A stretch of 64,000 nucleotides of DNA, taken from assembly GCF_001399755.1 (NCBI RefSeq), contig NZ_LJCP01000014.1, positions 1-64,000 on the forward strand, written 5' to 3'. The notes beneath the pieces are model-generated. The model did not search any database. It worked only from the letters and a program-made list of their open reading frames with translations, and was not told the DNA's origin. This DNA is from Thiohalorhabdus denitrificans (GTDB lineage Bacteria; Pseudomonadota; Gammaproteobacteria; Thiohalorhabdales; Thiohalorhabdaceae). A program made the translations under genes and the position numbers. Each line of letters starts with the position of its first letter. Positions within the stretch are counted from its first letter, which is position 1. Of this stretch, positions 51,165 through 59,488 are shown one piece after another.

Positions 51165-52520
51165 TTATGCTCTCACTCCATAAGTTTTTACCCCTAAACG
51201 CTCCCTAACCACTCTACTTAACAAAACATTCCACAAAATAAAACTCACTGCCGTCCCTACCGCTGCACCAACAATTCCCCACAAGGGAATGAGGATTAAA
51301 TTCAGACCTACATTTAATAACGCAGCTACTCCGAGCCACTTTGCCGTATCCTTTTCATTCCCAGTCATATTCAAAAGAGAGCCCACTGGCCCGAAAGCCG
51401 CATTTATTAGCTGCCCAAAACTTAGAATAAGGAGGGGGGAGTAAGCCTCCGTATATGGAGACCCGAAAACAAAACCCAAAATCTCCCTCCCCAAAAACGC
51501 GAAGATGAGCAAAAACGGGAAAGCAAATGCTAGTGATGCTCGTATGCTCCATGTGACTAATTGTTGGATTTTCTGATAGTCCCCCCGATGGAATAAATGG
51601 GTGAAATGGGGTGCTATGATCATATTAATTGCTTCAAGTGCAAATACAAGTAATAAGCTACCCTGAACCGCCACCCTGTAATAACCAACCTCTTCGATAG
51701 TTCCCAGGGCCCCTATCAATAAAATATCCGTATTTTTCATGATCAACTGAGTTCCGCTCAATAAAGCGAAAGGCCCAACTGCACCTAGCCAACCCTTTAT
51801 CCGGTATTCAGGGACGGGCTTCTTCAATAGCTCCCGGGGCTTATTATGGTTCAGTAATAAGGCCCCAACCAAGAAGGTCAGGGCCACTGCAACCACGTTC
51901 AACATCATGGCCTCTGAAGCCCCCAGGGCTCCTTGGGGCAAGAAGATGTTAGCGCCTCCGAGAAAAGCTATAAAAAGGATTGGGCGCAGCACCCTTTCCG
52001 GTATTTGGCCCCATACCCCATAGCGAAGGCCTCTAAGGGCCGCGCCGCGTAACTTCCCCAAAGCTATGAGAGGTATTAAGGCCAGCCCTCCGTAAAAGGT
52101 AGCGAGCTGGATATTGGAATAGTGCCCGAAGAAAAACCAAGCGAGTAAAAGACCGATTCCCGCAACTGCCAGGGAAAAGAGGATGGCCGTTAAGGAGGCC
52201 CAGCGCCAGAGGCCACGCATTACTCCCCATTGTTCTTTTACTTGGGCTTGGGCTGTCTCCCTAACCACAAGGGTGGGCAACCCAAACTGAGCTGGGATAG
52301 CCATCAAAGTTACCAGGGAGGTTACATAGGCATAGATGCCATATCCCTGCGGCCCGAGCATCCGAGCAAGCATTACGGCTGTAACAAATCCGACCCCTGT
52401 TCCTACCACCTTTACCGTTAGGCTTCCGATACCGCCTCGGGCGAGCTGTCCTCCGAGGCCACTGCTACCTAGTAATTGCCCGATTGCGGCAAGTGGCCTG
52501 CGCTCCTGCAAGACGGGCAT
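51165..52520 (-). CDS. Polysaccharide flippase (Wzx-like, MATE/MVF superfamily)
   Basis: 451 residues with about 12-14 membrane spans. The start GGIGSLTVKVVGTGVGFVTA and MLGPQGYGIYAYVTSLVTL are typical of O-antigen flippases, and the C-terminal repeat has GNEKDTAKWLGVAALLNVGL then NLILIPLWGIVGAAVGTAVS. It should turn the lipid-linked repeat unit across the inner membrane for Wzy to polymerise. Its start lies 26 bases downstream of the SQD1-like gene end. Confidence 0.88.
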   Translation of the reverse strand: MPVLQERRPLAAIGQLLGSSGLGGQLARGGIGSLTVKVVGTGVGFVTAVMLARMLGPQGYGIYAYVTSLVTLMAIPAQFGLPTLVVRETAQAQVKEQWGVMRGLWRWASLTAILFSLAVAGIGLLLAWFFFGHYSNIQLATFYGGLALIPLIALGKLRGAALRGLRYGVWGQIPERVLRPILFIAFLGGANIFLPQGALGASEAMMLNVVAVALTFLVGALLLNHNKPRELLKKPVPEYRIKGWLGAVGPFALLSGTQLIMKNTDILLIGALGTIEEVGYYRVAVQGSLLLVFALEAINMIIAPHFTHLFHRGDYQKIQQLVTWSIRASLAFAFPFLLIFAFLGREILGFVFGSPYTEAYSPLLILSFGQLINAAFGPVGSLLNMTGNEKDTAKWLGVAALLNVGLNLILIPLWGIVGAAVGTAVSFILWNVLLSRVVRERLGVKTYGVRA

Positions 52521-52546
52521 GGATTAACTCGCCCCGATCAGGTTCA

Positions 52547-53695
52547 TCAGACCCAACGTGTTCCTCGGAAAATTCGGTTCTGGACAATTCCCTCCCTGTG
52601 CCTTAATGCATATACCAGCATTTCCTCCAGGACCTCATCAGTAAGGTAGTGAGGCCGAAGCCCTAGATCCAGGAGGCCGGTATGTTTAGGATTGTAAAAA
52701 TGTTCCTCGGCTTCCTTACGGGGATTTTCCAGGTTCTGCACCTCTACCGTTAAGCCCTGGTTGCTCCCAACCCGTTGGACTTGGTCGGCCAGTTCATTGA
52801 CGTTAAAGGTTTCCGTGAACTGGTTGAAAATCCGGAGGTCACTTATGTCTGGGGGATTTTCAAGAGCGAGATTCACGCAGTTGAGGGTATCTTTGATATT
52901 GAGGTACCCCCGGGTCTGACCTCCCTTGCCATAAACGGTCAAGGGGTACCCCACCACCGCTTGAACAATGAATCGGTTCAGGACCGTGCCGAACAGCTCG
53001 TCGTAGCTGAAGTGTGGCACTAGGCGCTCGTCACCCTCGTTCTCGTCGGTGTAGACCCCGTACACTGGGCCCTGCATGAGGTCGGTGACCGCCAGGTCCC
53101 ACATGCGCACGTAGTACCACAGCAGATCGGTGTCCATGATCTTGGTGGTGTGATACAGGCTACCGGCCTGACGGGGATAGAGAAAGGTATCGGTGCGACC
53201 CTTGTGCTCGACCTCCAGCCATCCCTCCTCGATGTCGATGTTGGGGGTGCCGTACTCGCCCATGGTGCCCAGCTTGATGAGGTGGGCATCAGGGGCGTAT
53301 TCGCGCAAGGCGTAGATGACGTTGAAGGTCACCCCCAGGTTGTTGTGCAGGGTGAGGTCCCCGGCCCGGCGGGAAAGCATGGAGTACGGCGCCGAGGGCT
53401 GCTCCGCGTAGTGGATAACCGCCTCGGGCTGGAACTCTTCGAAGATCCGGGCGATGAACTCCCAGTCGTTGAGGTCGCCGATGCGGGGGGTTATCTCGTA
53501 GCCTGAGTGGGCCTCCCACAGGCGGGTGCGCTCGTGGAGGTTGGGCACCGGGTGCAGGGGCTCGACGTCCTCCTCGCGGGCGATGCGCCGCCGGAGGTAG
53601 TTGTCCACCACCATCACCTCGTGGCCGCGGGCGGACAGGTGCATGGCGGTGGGCCAACCGAGGTAGCCGTCGCCGCCCAGGATCAGCACGCGCAT
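52547..53695 (-). CDS. SQD1-like UDP-sulfoquinovose synthase family (copy 2)
   Basis: 382 residues from the ATG at 53695, which overlaps the stop of the upstream dehydratase gene. MRVLILGGDGYLGWPTAMHL, HYAEQPSAPYSM, KLGTMGEYGTPNIDIEEG with Thr, LYHTTKIMDTDLL with Tyr and Lys, PLTVYGKGGQTRGYLNIKDT and NPRKEAEEHFYNPKHTGLLD correspond block for block to plant SQD1. It is a better match than copy 1 and should make UDP-sulfoquinovose or a related sugar, for a sulfonated polysaccharide. Sulfite source and transferase are not identified here. Confidence 0.8.
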   Translation of the reverse strand: MRVLILGGDGYLGWPTAMHLSARGHEVMVVDNYLRRRIAREEDVEPLHPVPNLHERTRLWEAHSGYEITPRIGDLNDWEFIARIFEEFQPEAVIHYAEQPSAPYSMLSRRAGDLTLHNNLGVTFNVIYALREYAPDAHLIKLGTMGEYGTPNIDIEEGWLEVEHKGRTDTFLYPRQAGSLYHTTKIMDTDLLWYYVRMWDLAVTDLMQGPVYGVYTDENEGDERLVPHFSYDELFGTVLNRFIVQAVVGYPLTVYGKGGQTRGYLNIKDTLNCVNLALENPPDISDLRIFNQFTETFNVNELADQVQRVGSNQGLTVEVQNLENPRKEAEEHFYNPKHTGLLDLGLRPHYLTDEVLEEMLVYALRHREGIVQNRIFRGTRWV

Positions 53696-54789
53696 CAGTT
53701 CCGCTCCTCCTTGTCGCCGGGCCAATAGCGCCGGGCGGTTTCTTCTTCGGGCTCGCCGAGCAGGCCGTTCCGCTCCAGGAAGCCCTGGATCCAGTCCGGA
53801 GATTCCGCCGGTTCCCGAGCGGAAACGTAGGGGTTGGTCACCTCCTCGGTGACCACCTCGGGGTAATCGTAGGGAATGTCGTGGTAGATGCCCCGGAAGG
53901 CGGGCAGCACCGCGAAGTAACGCGGCAGCTCCACCGAGCGCCGGGTCTCCTCGTCGCTCATGAGCTCCTCGTAGAGCTTCTCCCCGGGCTTAGTACCGAT
54001 TACTTGGGTCTCAATGGCATCCGGACCAAAGCCGTAGCGCGGGGCAAGGGACCGGATCATAGCCGTGGCAAGGTCAGCGATGCGCACCACCGGCATCTTG
54101 GTGATGAACACCTCGCCGCCCTGGGCCAGGGCGGCGGAGTCAAGCACCAAGCGCACAGAGTCCTCGATGCTCATAACGAACCGGGTCATGTCCGGGTCGG
54201 TCAGGGTTACCGGACCGCCGGCCGCGATTTGGTTATGGAAGATGGGGATCACCGAGCCCCGCGAGCCCAGGACATTGCCGAAGCGGGTGGAGGCGAAGAT
54301 GGGGCCATCAAAGCGCTTGCTGCTGTTGGCGGCGGTCATGAGCCGCTCGCCCATGAGCTTGGAGGTGCCCATGACGTTGGTGGGGTTCACCGCCTTATCC
54401 GAGCTGGTAAAGATCACCCGCCCCACGCCGTTCTCGGTGGCGGCGGCGATGACATTCTGCACGCCGGTGATGTTGGTCTGAACCGCCTGGTCCGGGGAGC
54501 GCTCGGAGAGGATGACGTGCTTCAGGGCGGCAGCGTGGAACACCAGGTCCACCCCGCTCATGCGGCGGGACAGCTCGTCGCGGTCGCGGACGTCGGCGAC
54601 GAAGAAGCGGGCCCTGGGCTCGTTCAGGTAGGCCTGGTCCAGAAAAAAGAGGTCGGACTCGTTGTTGTCGATGCCGATGACCTCTTCGGGGGCGTAGCCA
54701 GGATCGGTGAGCAGCTGATGGACCAGCTCAGTGCCCACCGTGCCGCATGCCCCGGTCACCAGAATGCGCTTTCCTTCGAACTGGGGCAT
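53695..54789 (-). CDS. Nucleotide-sugar dehydratase/epimerase, CapD/PseB-like
   Basis: 364 residues; soluble, no membrane part. KRILVTGACGTVGTELVHQL is the Rossmann start; FTSSDKAVNPTNVMGTSKLM shows the Met-x3-Lys catalytic set of the WbpM/PseB group; RFGNVLGSRGSVIPIFHNQI and GTKPGEKLYEELMSDEE are also typical. The reaction is probably 4,6-dehydration (with or without 5-epimerisation) of a UDP-HexNAc. It begins 2 bases after the upstream epimerase gene and ends in the start of the SQD1-like gene, so all three are tightly coupled. Confidence 0.87.
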   Translation of the reverse strand: MPQFEGKRILVTGACGTVGTELVHQLLTDPGYAPEEVIGIDNNESDLFFLDQAYLNEPRARFFVADVRDRDELSRRMSGVDLVFHAAALKHVILSERSPDQAVQTNITGVQNVIAAATENGVGRVIFTSSDKAVNPTNVMGTSKLMGERLMTAANSSKRFDGPIFASTRFGNVLGSRGSVIPIFHNQIAAGGPVTLTDPDMTRFVMSIEDSVRLVLDSAALAQGGEVFITKMPVVRIADLATAMIRSLAPRYGFGPDAIETQVIGTKPGEKLYEELMSDEETRRSVELPRYFAVLPAFRGIYHDIPYDYPEVVTEEVTNPYVSAREPAESPDWIQGFLERNGLLGEPEEETARRYWPGDKEERN

Positions 54790-54791
54790 GG

Positions 54792-55784
54792 TCAGAGGGC
54801 CTCCGCAAAGGTCGCTTCCAGGAAGTAGGAAACCGTTCGGGCCAAGCCCTGATCAAGGGTGTAGCCCGGAGTCCAGCCAAGGCGCTCGGCGGCCTTGCGG
54901 GTATCCGAGTAGTTGCGCTTGACGTCGCCAACACGGGGCTCCCCATGAATCACGGGGATGTCGCTCACGCCATTCTTCGCCAGCTCCGCCAGTATGCGCT
55001 CTGCCAACTCGCCAACGGTCGTCTCGGTGTTGGCGGCGATCTGAAAGGTCTCGCCGCCGATGCCCGGAACTTTAGCGGCCAGCTGAACCGCCCGGATCAG
55101 GTCATCGACATAGATGAAGTCTCGCGTCTGGGTCCCGTCCCCGTAGATCTCCAAGCCTTCTCCGTACAAAGCATCCTTGAGGAACTTGGCCACCACGCTG
55201 CCCTTATGCGTAGAGCCTGGCCCGTAAACATTGCCGAAGCGCAATGCCACGGTTTCAATACCGAAGGTGCCCCAATAGGCCGAGCAGTACCCCTCCCCGG
55301 CAAGCTTGCTGGCGCCGTAGGGGGAGACAGGGTGCGGAGCCAGCTCCTCGTGGATGGGGGGCTCCACTTCCCCGGCGGGCGCCCCGCTGGAAGCGAACAC
55401 GAAGCGGGGGACGCCCTGGGCCCGGGCTGCCTCCAGGTAGTTGAAGGTGCCCAGGACGTTCTTCTCGCAATCCAGGCGGGGGTCCTCAACGGAAGGGCCG
55501 ACGCCGGTGTTGGCGGCGAAATGGACGATCACATCCATCCCCGCCGCGGCCCGTTCCGCCAGGCCGGTGTCCCCGATATCCCCCACCGCCAGCTCCACCG
55601 GGGCTGCTGGCCCCTGGGGACCGGGATCACTCACCTCTTGGAAATCGGCCGCCCGGCCCAGGTCCTCGCGGGTACCCACGGAGAGGTTGTCGACCACGCG
55701 GATGGCATGTCCGCCCTCCTCCACCAGAGACCGGATAAGATTCGTCCCCAGAAACCCACAGCCGCCGGTAATCAGCCAGTTCAT
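54792..55784 (-). CDS. NAD-dependent UDP-sugar epimerase (GalE/WbpP-like)
   Basis: 330 residues from the ATG at 55784. NWLITGGCGFLGTNLIRSLV is the NAD site, VHFAANTGVGPSVEDP, FVFASSGAPAGEVEPP with Ser, SPYGASKLAGEGYC with Tyr-x3-Lys, and RFGNVYGPGSTHKGSVVAKF follow. It is an extended SDR that epimerises UDP-glucose, UDP-GlcNAc or a similar sugar. It is the first gene of the long minus-strand polysaccharide run; the palindromes at 55916-55954 lie in its upstream region. Confidence 0.87.
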   Translation of the reverse strand: MNWLITGGCGFLGTNLIRSLVEEGGHAIRVVDNLSVGTREDLGRAADFQEVSDPGPQGPAAPVELAVGDIGDTGLAERAAAGMDVIVHFAANTGVGPSVEDPRLDCEKNVLGTFNYLEAARAQGVPRFVFASSGAPAGEVEPPIHEELAPHPVSPYGASKLAGEGYCSAYWGTFGIETVALRFGNVYGPGSTHKGSVVAKFLKDALYGEGLEIYGDGTQTRDFIYVDDLIRAVQLAAKVPGIGGETFQIAANTETTVGELAERILAELAKNGVSDIPVIHGEPRVGDVKRNYSDTRKAAERLGWTPGYTLDQGLARTVSYFLEATFAEAL

Positions 55785-55915
55785 TCCGCTTCCGTTCTTT
55801 TCCGCACCACAATATTCATCCCAGCGCACAGGGCCGGAATAAGCGAAGGGTACCCTCCTACCCCCTAACCGGGGAGGATTGATACCAAGCTTTGGCCCTT
55901 TTTATCAGCCCGTTC

Positions 55916-55954
55916 GGGACAGCTACTGTCCCGATGTCCGTTCAATCATTGAAC
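55916..55954 (-). promoter_or_regulatory. Two tandem perfect palindromes upstream of the polysaccharide operon
   Basis: GGGACAG-CTA-CTGTCCC (55916-55932) and GTTCAAT-C-ATTGAAC (55940-55954) lie 8 bases apart in the gap before the long operon. Both are perfect and of operator size. A looser copy of the second (GTTCATCCGTTGAAT, 57827-57841) overlaps the start of the EPS-associated regulator gene. Binding by that regulator is a guess. Confidence 0.45.
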
Positions 55955-55967
55955 AGTCATTCTTCCA

Positions 55968-56966
55968 TCATTGCCCCCACCCGACAAGCCGGTATTCCTC
56001 CGGCAGCACCTCCGGCCGGTAGCCGGTGGCTTCGCGGCGGGCGGCAACGCTGCCGTGCACCAGGGCTCCCTCGGAAATCTCCCGCGGCTGCTCGCCTAGG
56101 TAGGCGATCTTGAGGGCCCAGCCTGTCCAGGTATTCCAGGGCTCGTGGAGGGTGCCGGCGGGGTCCGGCGGCTGGGGCGGCTCCACGTCCTCGCGCAGGC
56201 GCAGGCCGGCGGCGCGGGCGCGCTCGGTGAGCCATTGCAGGCTGATCTCGGCCAGGCCGCGCTCCTTGTACCCGCCGCCCACGTCGGCGTGCGCCCCGGG
56301 GAACCAGACCTGCTCCACGGTCTGGTGGGGCTCGACGCGCGCCTCGTCCCAGGGCAGGTGCCCGAACTTGGGCCGGCGCTCGTCGATGGCGAGGGCGTGG
56401 TAGCCGTGGGTGACCTCGCGGCTCAGCTTGGCGTTGAAGAAGCGGCGGTTGCGGTAGAGGTAGCCCAGGGAGGCGACGGTGTCCCAGACGCCGATGAGGT
56501 GAACGGGACAGGGGCGCCCGTAGGTGCGGGCGAAGCCGCTCGCCTCCTCGTCGTTGCCCTTGCGGTTGTAGAGGCGGGTGGCGTAGCGGACGAGGTTGTC
56601 CTGTTCCGCATACAGGAGGCCCACTTTGGCGAGCATCCCGGACAGGGCCCGCACGGCGTAGGCGCCGCGGCTGAAGCCGAACAGGAAGACGCGGTCGCCC
56701 TCGTGGTAGTGCCGCATGAGGAAGCGGTAGCCGTTCTCGATGTTCTCGGTGAGGCCGTGGCCGAAGAGCTTGCCCAGGGCCATGCCCACCTTGCCGCCGT
56801 CCATGATCCCCAGCGGCGAGAAGGTGCCCACGCCGGGCTCGTAGCAGCTGATCTGCGCACCGGGGTCGTCCGCCAGGCGCTGGTAGAGGTGGACGACGTT
56901 GGTGTTCACCGTGCCGTCTTCGTTGGCGGTGCCGTCGCAGCAGAAGACGAGGTTGCGGGGGGTCAC
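55968..56966 (-). CDS. DUF2235 alpha/beta hydrolase
   Basis: 332 residues. LVFCCDGTANEDG at the start, VFLFGFSRGAYAVRALSGML with the GFSRG nucleophile elbow, LIGVWDTVASLGYLY and VEQVWFPGAHADVGGGYKER with Asp and His are the DUF2235 pattern, shared with Tle1-type phospholipase effectors. No signal peptide and no adjacent immunity or secretion gene were seen, so an effector role is not shown. It may be a cytoplasmic esterase. It lies between the nucleotidyltransferase gene and the polysaccharide operon on the same strand. Confidence 0.83.
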   Translation of the reverse strand: MTPRNLVFCCDGTANEDGTVNTNVVHLYQRLADDPGAQISCYEPGVGTFSPLGIMDGGKVGMALGKLFGHGLTENIENGYRFLMRHYHEGDRVFLFGFSRGAYAVRALSGMLAKVGLLYAEQDNLVRYATRLYNRKGNDEEASGFARTYGRPCPVHLIGVWDTVASLGYLYRNRRFFNAKLSREVTHGYHALAIDERRPKFGHLPWDEARVEPHQTVEQVWFPGAHADVGGGYKERGLAEISLQWLTERARAAGLRLREDVEPPQPPDPAGTLHEPWNTWTGWALKIAYLGEQPREISEGALVHGSVAARREATGYRPEVLPEEYRLVGWGQ

Positions 56967-56972
56967 TCTACG

Positions 56973-57086
56973 TCACCGGTTCAACAAGCGATGCCTGGCG
57001 TAATGCGCAATGGCCTGAAAGGCGGTGTGCATACGGTCCGTGAACCGACAGGCGGCCTCCAGGGCCGGAGCGAGCTCCCGGCTCAC
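56973..57086 (-). pseudogene. Short frame after the MNT gene, possible HEPN remnant
   Basis: A 37-codon frame begins with GTG overlapping the stop of the nucleotidyltransferase gene (GTGA) and reads SRELAPALEAACRFTDRMHT, then AFQAIAHYARHRLLNR and stop. The helical character and the coupled start are where a HEPN partner gene would normally begin, but normal partners are 110-140 residues. It is therefore read as a truncated partner, with low certainty. Confidence 0.35.
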
Positions 57087-57382
57087 AGGGCCACTCCGCT
57101 CTCCCGTGCATGCCGGTCAATGGGACGGAGGGGCCGACCCTGCCCATGCACAACGATATCGATCCGCCGCTCGCCCAGACGCCGTTGCAACCTTGCGTAC
57201 AGCTTGAGCTCTTGGCCCAGGAGCTCTTCGGGGGTGCTATCGGCCTCGATGTACAGATCGATGTCCCCGCCCCGCCGCTCGTCATCCAGGCGCGATCCAA
57301 ACAGGCGAACGGAGGCGTTCGGGCCGAAGGTGTTGGCCACCTCTTCCCGGATTGTCTGGCGTTGTTGCTCGGTCAGGCGCAT
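57083..57382 (-). CDS. MNT-type nucleotidyltransferase domain protein
   Basis: 99 residues. VRLFGSRLDDERRGGDIDLY gives the GSR...(D/E)xD motif of minimal nucleotidyltransferases, with the two metal-binding Asp residues in GDIDLY; RRIDIVVHG supplies the third acidic residue. Such proteins are the antitoxin half of HEPN/MNT modules, AMPylating the HEPN toxin. Here no full HEPN gene follows, only a 37-codon frame, so the module looks broken or the protein acts alone. Confidence 0.82.
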   Translation of the reverse strand: MRLTEQQRQTIREEVANTFGPNASVRLFGSRLDDERRGGDIDLYIEADSTPEELLGQELKLYARLQRRLGERRIDIVVHGQGRPLRPIDRHARESGVAL

Positions 57383-57408
57383 TGGATCGCCTCGATATTC
57401 AGGACGGT

Positions 57409-57434
57409 GTCGCGGCCACTGGCCGCTCCCACAG
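57409..57434 (-). repeat. REP-like single unit
   Basis: Inverted unit GTCGCGGCCACTGGCCGCTC ending CCACAG, just upstream of the nucleotidyltransferase start. Confidence 0.75.
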
Positions 57435-57476
57435 GGGGCTTCCGGTCAGGCGAGTGATGAAGGGCTTTACGTCTGA

Positions 57477-57854
57477 TCACTGCTCCCTGCCCTCCGCCCC
57501 CCGGTCTTTCAGCTCCGCCTCCAGGACCTCGATTTCATCCTGAATCCGCTCGTATTCCTCCCGGCGTCGGGCCAAATAGCGGCGGGTGATGCGGACCTTC
57601 TCGGCCACGCCGGCGGGGGTGAGCTGGTAGAGGTAGGCGCGCTTGTTGTCGGAGCGGCGGAAGTTGTGGGCCTTCACCAGGCCCTTGTCGATGAGGCCCC
57701 GCAGGACGTAGTGCATCTTGCCCACGGAAACGCCCATGGCCTCGGCCAGCTCGCGCTGGGTGGCCTCGGGGTTGGCTTCCAGGATCCGCAGGAGATGGTA
57801 GTGGGTGTCTTCGCTGGCCACGGCTTGTTCATCCGTTGAATGCATGCTTGGCAT
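57477..57854 (-). CDS. MarR family EPS-associated transcriptional regulator
   Basis: 125 residues from the ATG at 57854 (another ATG at 57845). A winged helix-turn-helix spans about 15-90: YHLLRILEANPEATQRELAE, GVSVGKMHYVLRGLIDKGLV, KAHNFRRSDNKRAYLYQLTP. A C-terminal coiled coil (EEYERIQDEIEVLEAELKD) is typical of the EPS-associated MarR subgroup found beside exopolysaccharide loci. It probably controls the neighbouring polysaccharide operon. No clear ribosome site. Confidence 0.85.
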   Translation of the reverse strand: MPSMHSTDEQAVASEDTHYHLLRILEANPEATQRELAEAMGVSVGKMHYVLRGLIDKGLVKAHNFRRSDNKRAYLYQLTPAGVAEKVRITRRYLARRREEYERIQDEIEVLEAELKDRGAEGREQ

Positions 57855-57885
57855 TGCACCACGGGGAGCGCAGGGGGGCAAACGG

Positions 57886-58329
57886 CTATTCGGCGTTTTC
57901 CCAGCCACGCTCCCGGGCCCGGCGGCGGGCCTCGGCCTTCTCTTCGGGGCTCAGGCGGTCGCGGAAGGCCTCCAGGGCGTTCTCGGCGCGTACACAGCCG
58001 CCCTCCGCGGAGATCAGGAACCACATGTAGGCGGTAGCGAGGTCTTCGGGGACGCCGGTGCCGTTGGCGTAGAGGAAGGCGAGGTTGTTCTGGGCCTCGG
58101 CGTGGCCCTGTTCGGCGGCCCGGCGGTACCAGCGGGCGGCCCGCTCACGGTCCCGGGGCACACCCTCGCCGTAGTCGTAGCTCTGGCCGAGGACGAACTG
58201 GGCCTCGGCGCTGCCCTCCTCGGCCAGCTCCCGGAACAGTCCGGCGTCATCGGTGGATTGGGCGGCAACCGGCCCGGCCAGGACCAGGCCGAGACCGATC
58301 AGGGCCGCCGCAGGCCAGCGGGCTCCCAT
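57886..58329 (-). CDS. Sel1-repeat periplasmic protein
   Basis: 147 residues with a signal peptide ending GPVAAQ. Three helical repeats follow: LAEEGSAEAQFVLGQSYDYG, AAEQGHAEAQNNLAFLYANG and ATAYMWFLISAEGG. These are Sel1/TPR-like, so the protein should be a small scaffold in the periplasm. It ends 32 bases upstream of the MarR-like gene and lies 91 bases downstream of wzz. Role in polysaccharide export is only suggested by position. Confidence 0.8.
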   Translation of the reverse strand: MGARWPAAALIGLGLVLAGPVAAQSTDDAGLFRELAEEGSAEAQFVLGQSYDYGEGVPRDRERAARWYRRAAEQGHAEAQNNLAFLYANGTGVPEDLATAYMWFLISAEGGCVRAENALEAFRDRLSPEEKAEARRRARERGWENAE

Positions 58330-58420
58330 GGCCTTTCCCTCGCATTGCCTGGTTCTTGGACCGTAGGGTGCCGGTTTCTGTCCTGTGGGCGAACGCCGGA
58401 AGGGCCTACGGCCGGCCCGT

Positions 58421-59284
58421 TTAGCTTTCCTCGCCCTGGACGATCCGCTGGCGGTTGTTGCGCCAGAACTCCCGAAGGAAGGCCAGGAACACGGAAAGGA
58501 ACAGCCCCAGCACTAGGCCGAGGGCGAGGTTCAGGCGGGTGTTGGGCGAGACTGGGTTCTCGGAGAAGCGCGGGGGGAGCAGCATCTTGGTGGGCTGGAG
58601 GTTGCTCAGCTCCGCTTGCAGCTCGGAGAGCCGGGACTCCCGTTCCGAAATCTGGGTGCCCACGTCCGCGTAGAGGTCGCGCAGCGCCATGAGCTGCTGG
58701 TCGCCGCCCGGGCCGGTGCCGTCCCCCTGGAGCCGCTGGTCCATGCGGTCCGCCAGCTCGGAACGGCGCTCCCGCAGGTTTTCCAGGGTGGCCTCGACGC
58801 GCGCCGCTTCCTCCTCGACCCAGGAACGCCGACCCTCCAGGCGCTGGTTGTGCTCCTCGATGACCTGCTGATTCACCGCCTCGAGGAACTCGGTGTAGAC
58901 GTCGGCGCGGGCAACCTCCGGGATGCGCGCGCGGACCACGCCGCCGCCCTGGGCCGTTACGGACCAGCCGTTGTCGTAGTCGATCTCCCGGTCGTTCGGT
59001 TGGAAGACGTCCTCCCCCACGACCCGACCCAGGGATTTCATCTGCGCGGCCACGGCCTTCGGTTCCACCAGATAGTCCTCCCCGACCGTCCCCACGCGGA
59101 GGTAGGACTCCACCTGGTACTTGGCGGGCTGGAGCAGGGAGAACGCCAGGGCCAGCAGGAACACCGCCGCCGTCCCCCCCAGGATTAGCCAGCGCTGCCG
59201 GTAGAGCACCCCGACGAGATCGGCAAGGTCGATCTCATCGTCGGCGCGGTATTGCGGGTCCTCCCGTCTGTCCTCTTCGGCCAT
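58421..59284 (-). CDS. Chain length determinant protein (Wzz-like)
   Basis: 287 residues from the ATG at 59284. Two membrane spans flank a long periplasmic part: RWLILGGTAAVFLLALAFSL (about 29-50) and LNLALGLVLGLFLSVFLAFL (about 252-272) just after the NPVSPN proline motif. A coiled coil (about 145-230) lies between. This is the Wzz/PCP-1 architecture that sets polymer length for Wzy. DDEIDLADLVGVLYRQRW is the typical start. Confidence 0.9.
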   Translation of the reverse strand: MAEEDRREDPQYRADDEIDLADLVGVLYRQRWLILGGTAAVFLLALAFSLLQPAKYQVESYLRVGTVGEDYLVEPKAVAAQMKSLGRVVGEDVFQPNDREIDYDNGWSVTAQGGGVVRARIPEVARADVYTEFLEAVNQQVIEEHNQRLEGRRSWVEEEAARVEATLENLRERRSELADRMDQRLQGDGTGPGGDQQLMALRDLYADVGTQISERESRLSELQAELSNLQPTKMLLPPRFSENPVSPNTRLNLALGLVLGLFLSVFLAFLREFWRNNRQRIVQGEES

Positions 59285-59488
59285 GCCTACCCCTTTTGAA
59301 AACTGGACCGGTTCCCCATCGGGGAAGGGCGGCGCCCTTCCCACAAGCACAGGAAGCTAGCATACGGCGGGCCTCTTGGAAATCAACGGTCTCCCGGGGC
59401 GCCTTCCGCCAGAGCCCTGGCACCCCCTACGCCCGGCGCGCCCTCCTTGTGTACACTGGCCCGGAAACGTCCACCCCTGGAGAAAACC

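Noticed and set aside
55968-56966. Type VI secretion effector
   Set aside because: The DUF2235 fold fits Tle1-like effectors, but no vgrG, PAAR, adaptor or immunity gene is in the window, so only a hydrolase call is supported.
59418-59433. Possible fourth sigma-54 promoter (TGGCACCCCCTACGCC) before the secreted hydrolase
   Set aside because: The GG and GC are correctly spaced, but the -12 part (ACGCC) is poor and no TGCAAT site pair lies upstream.
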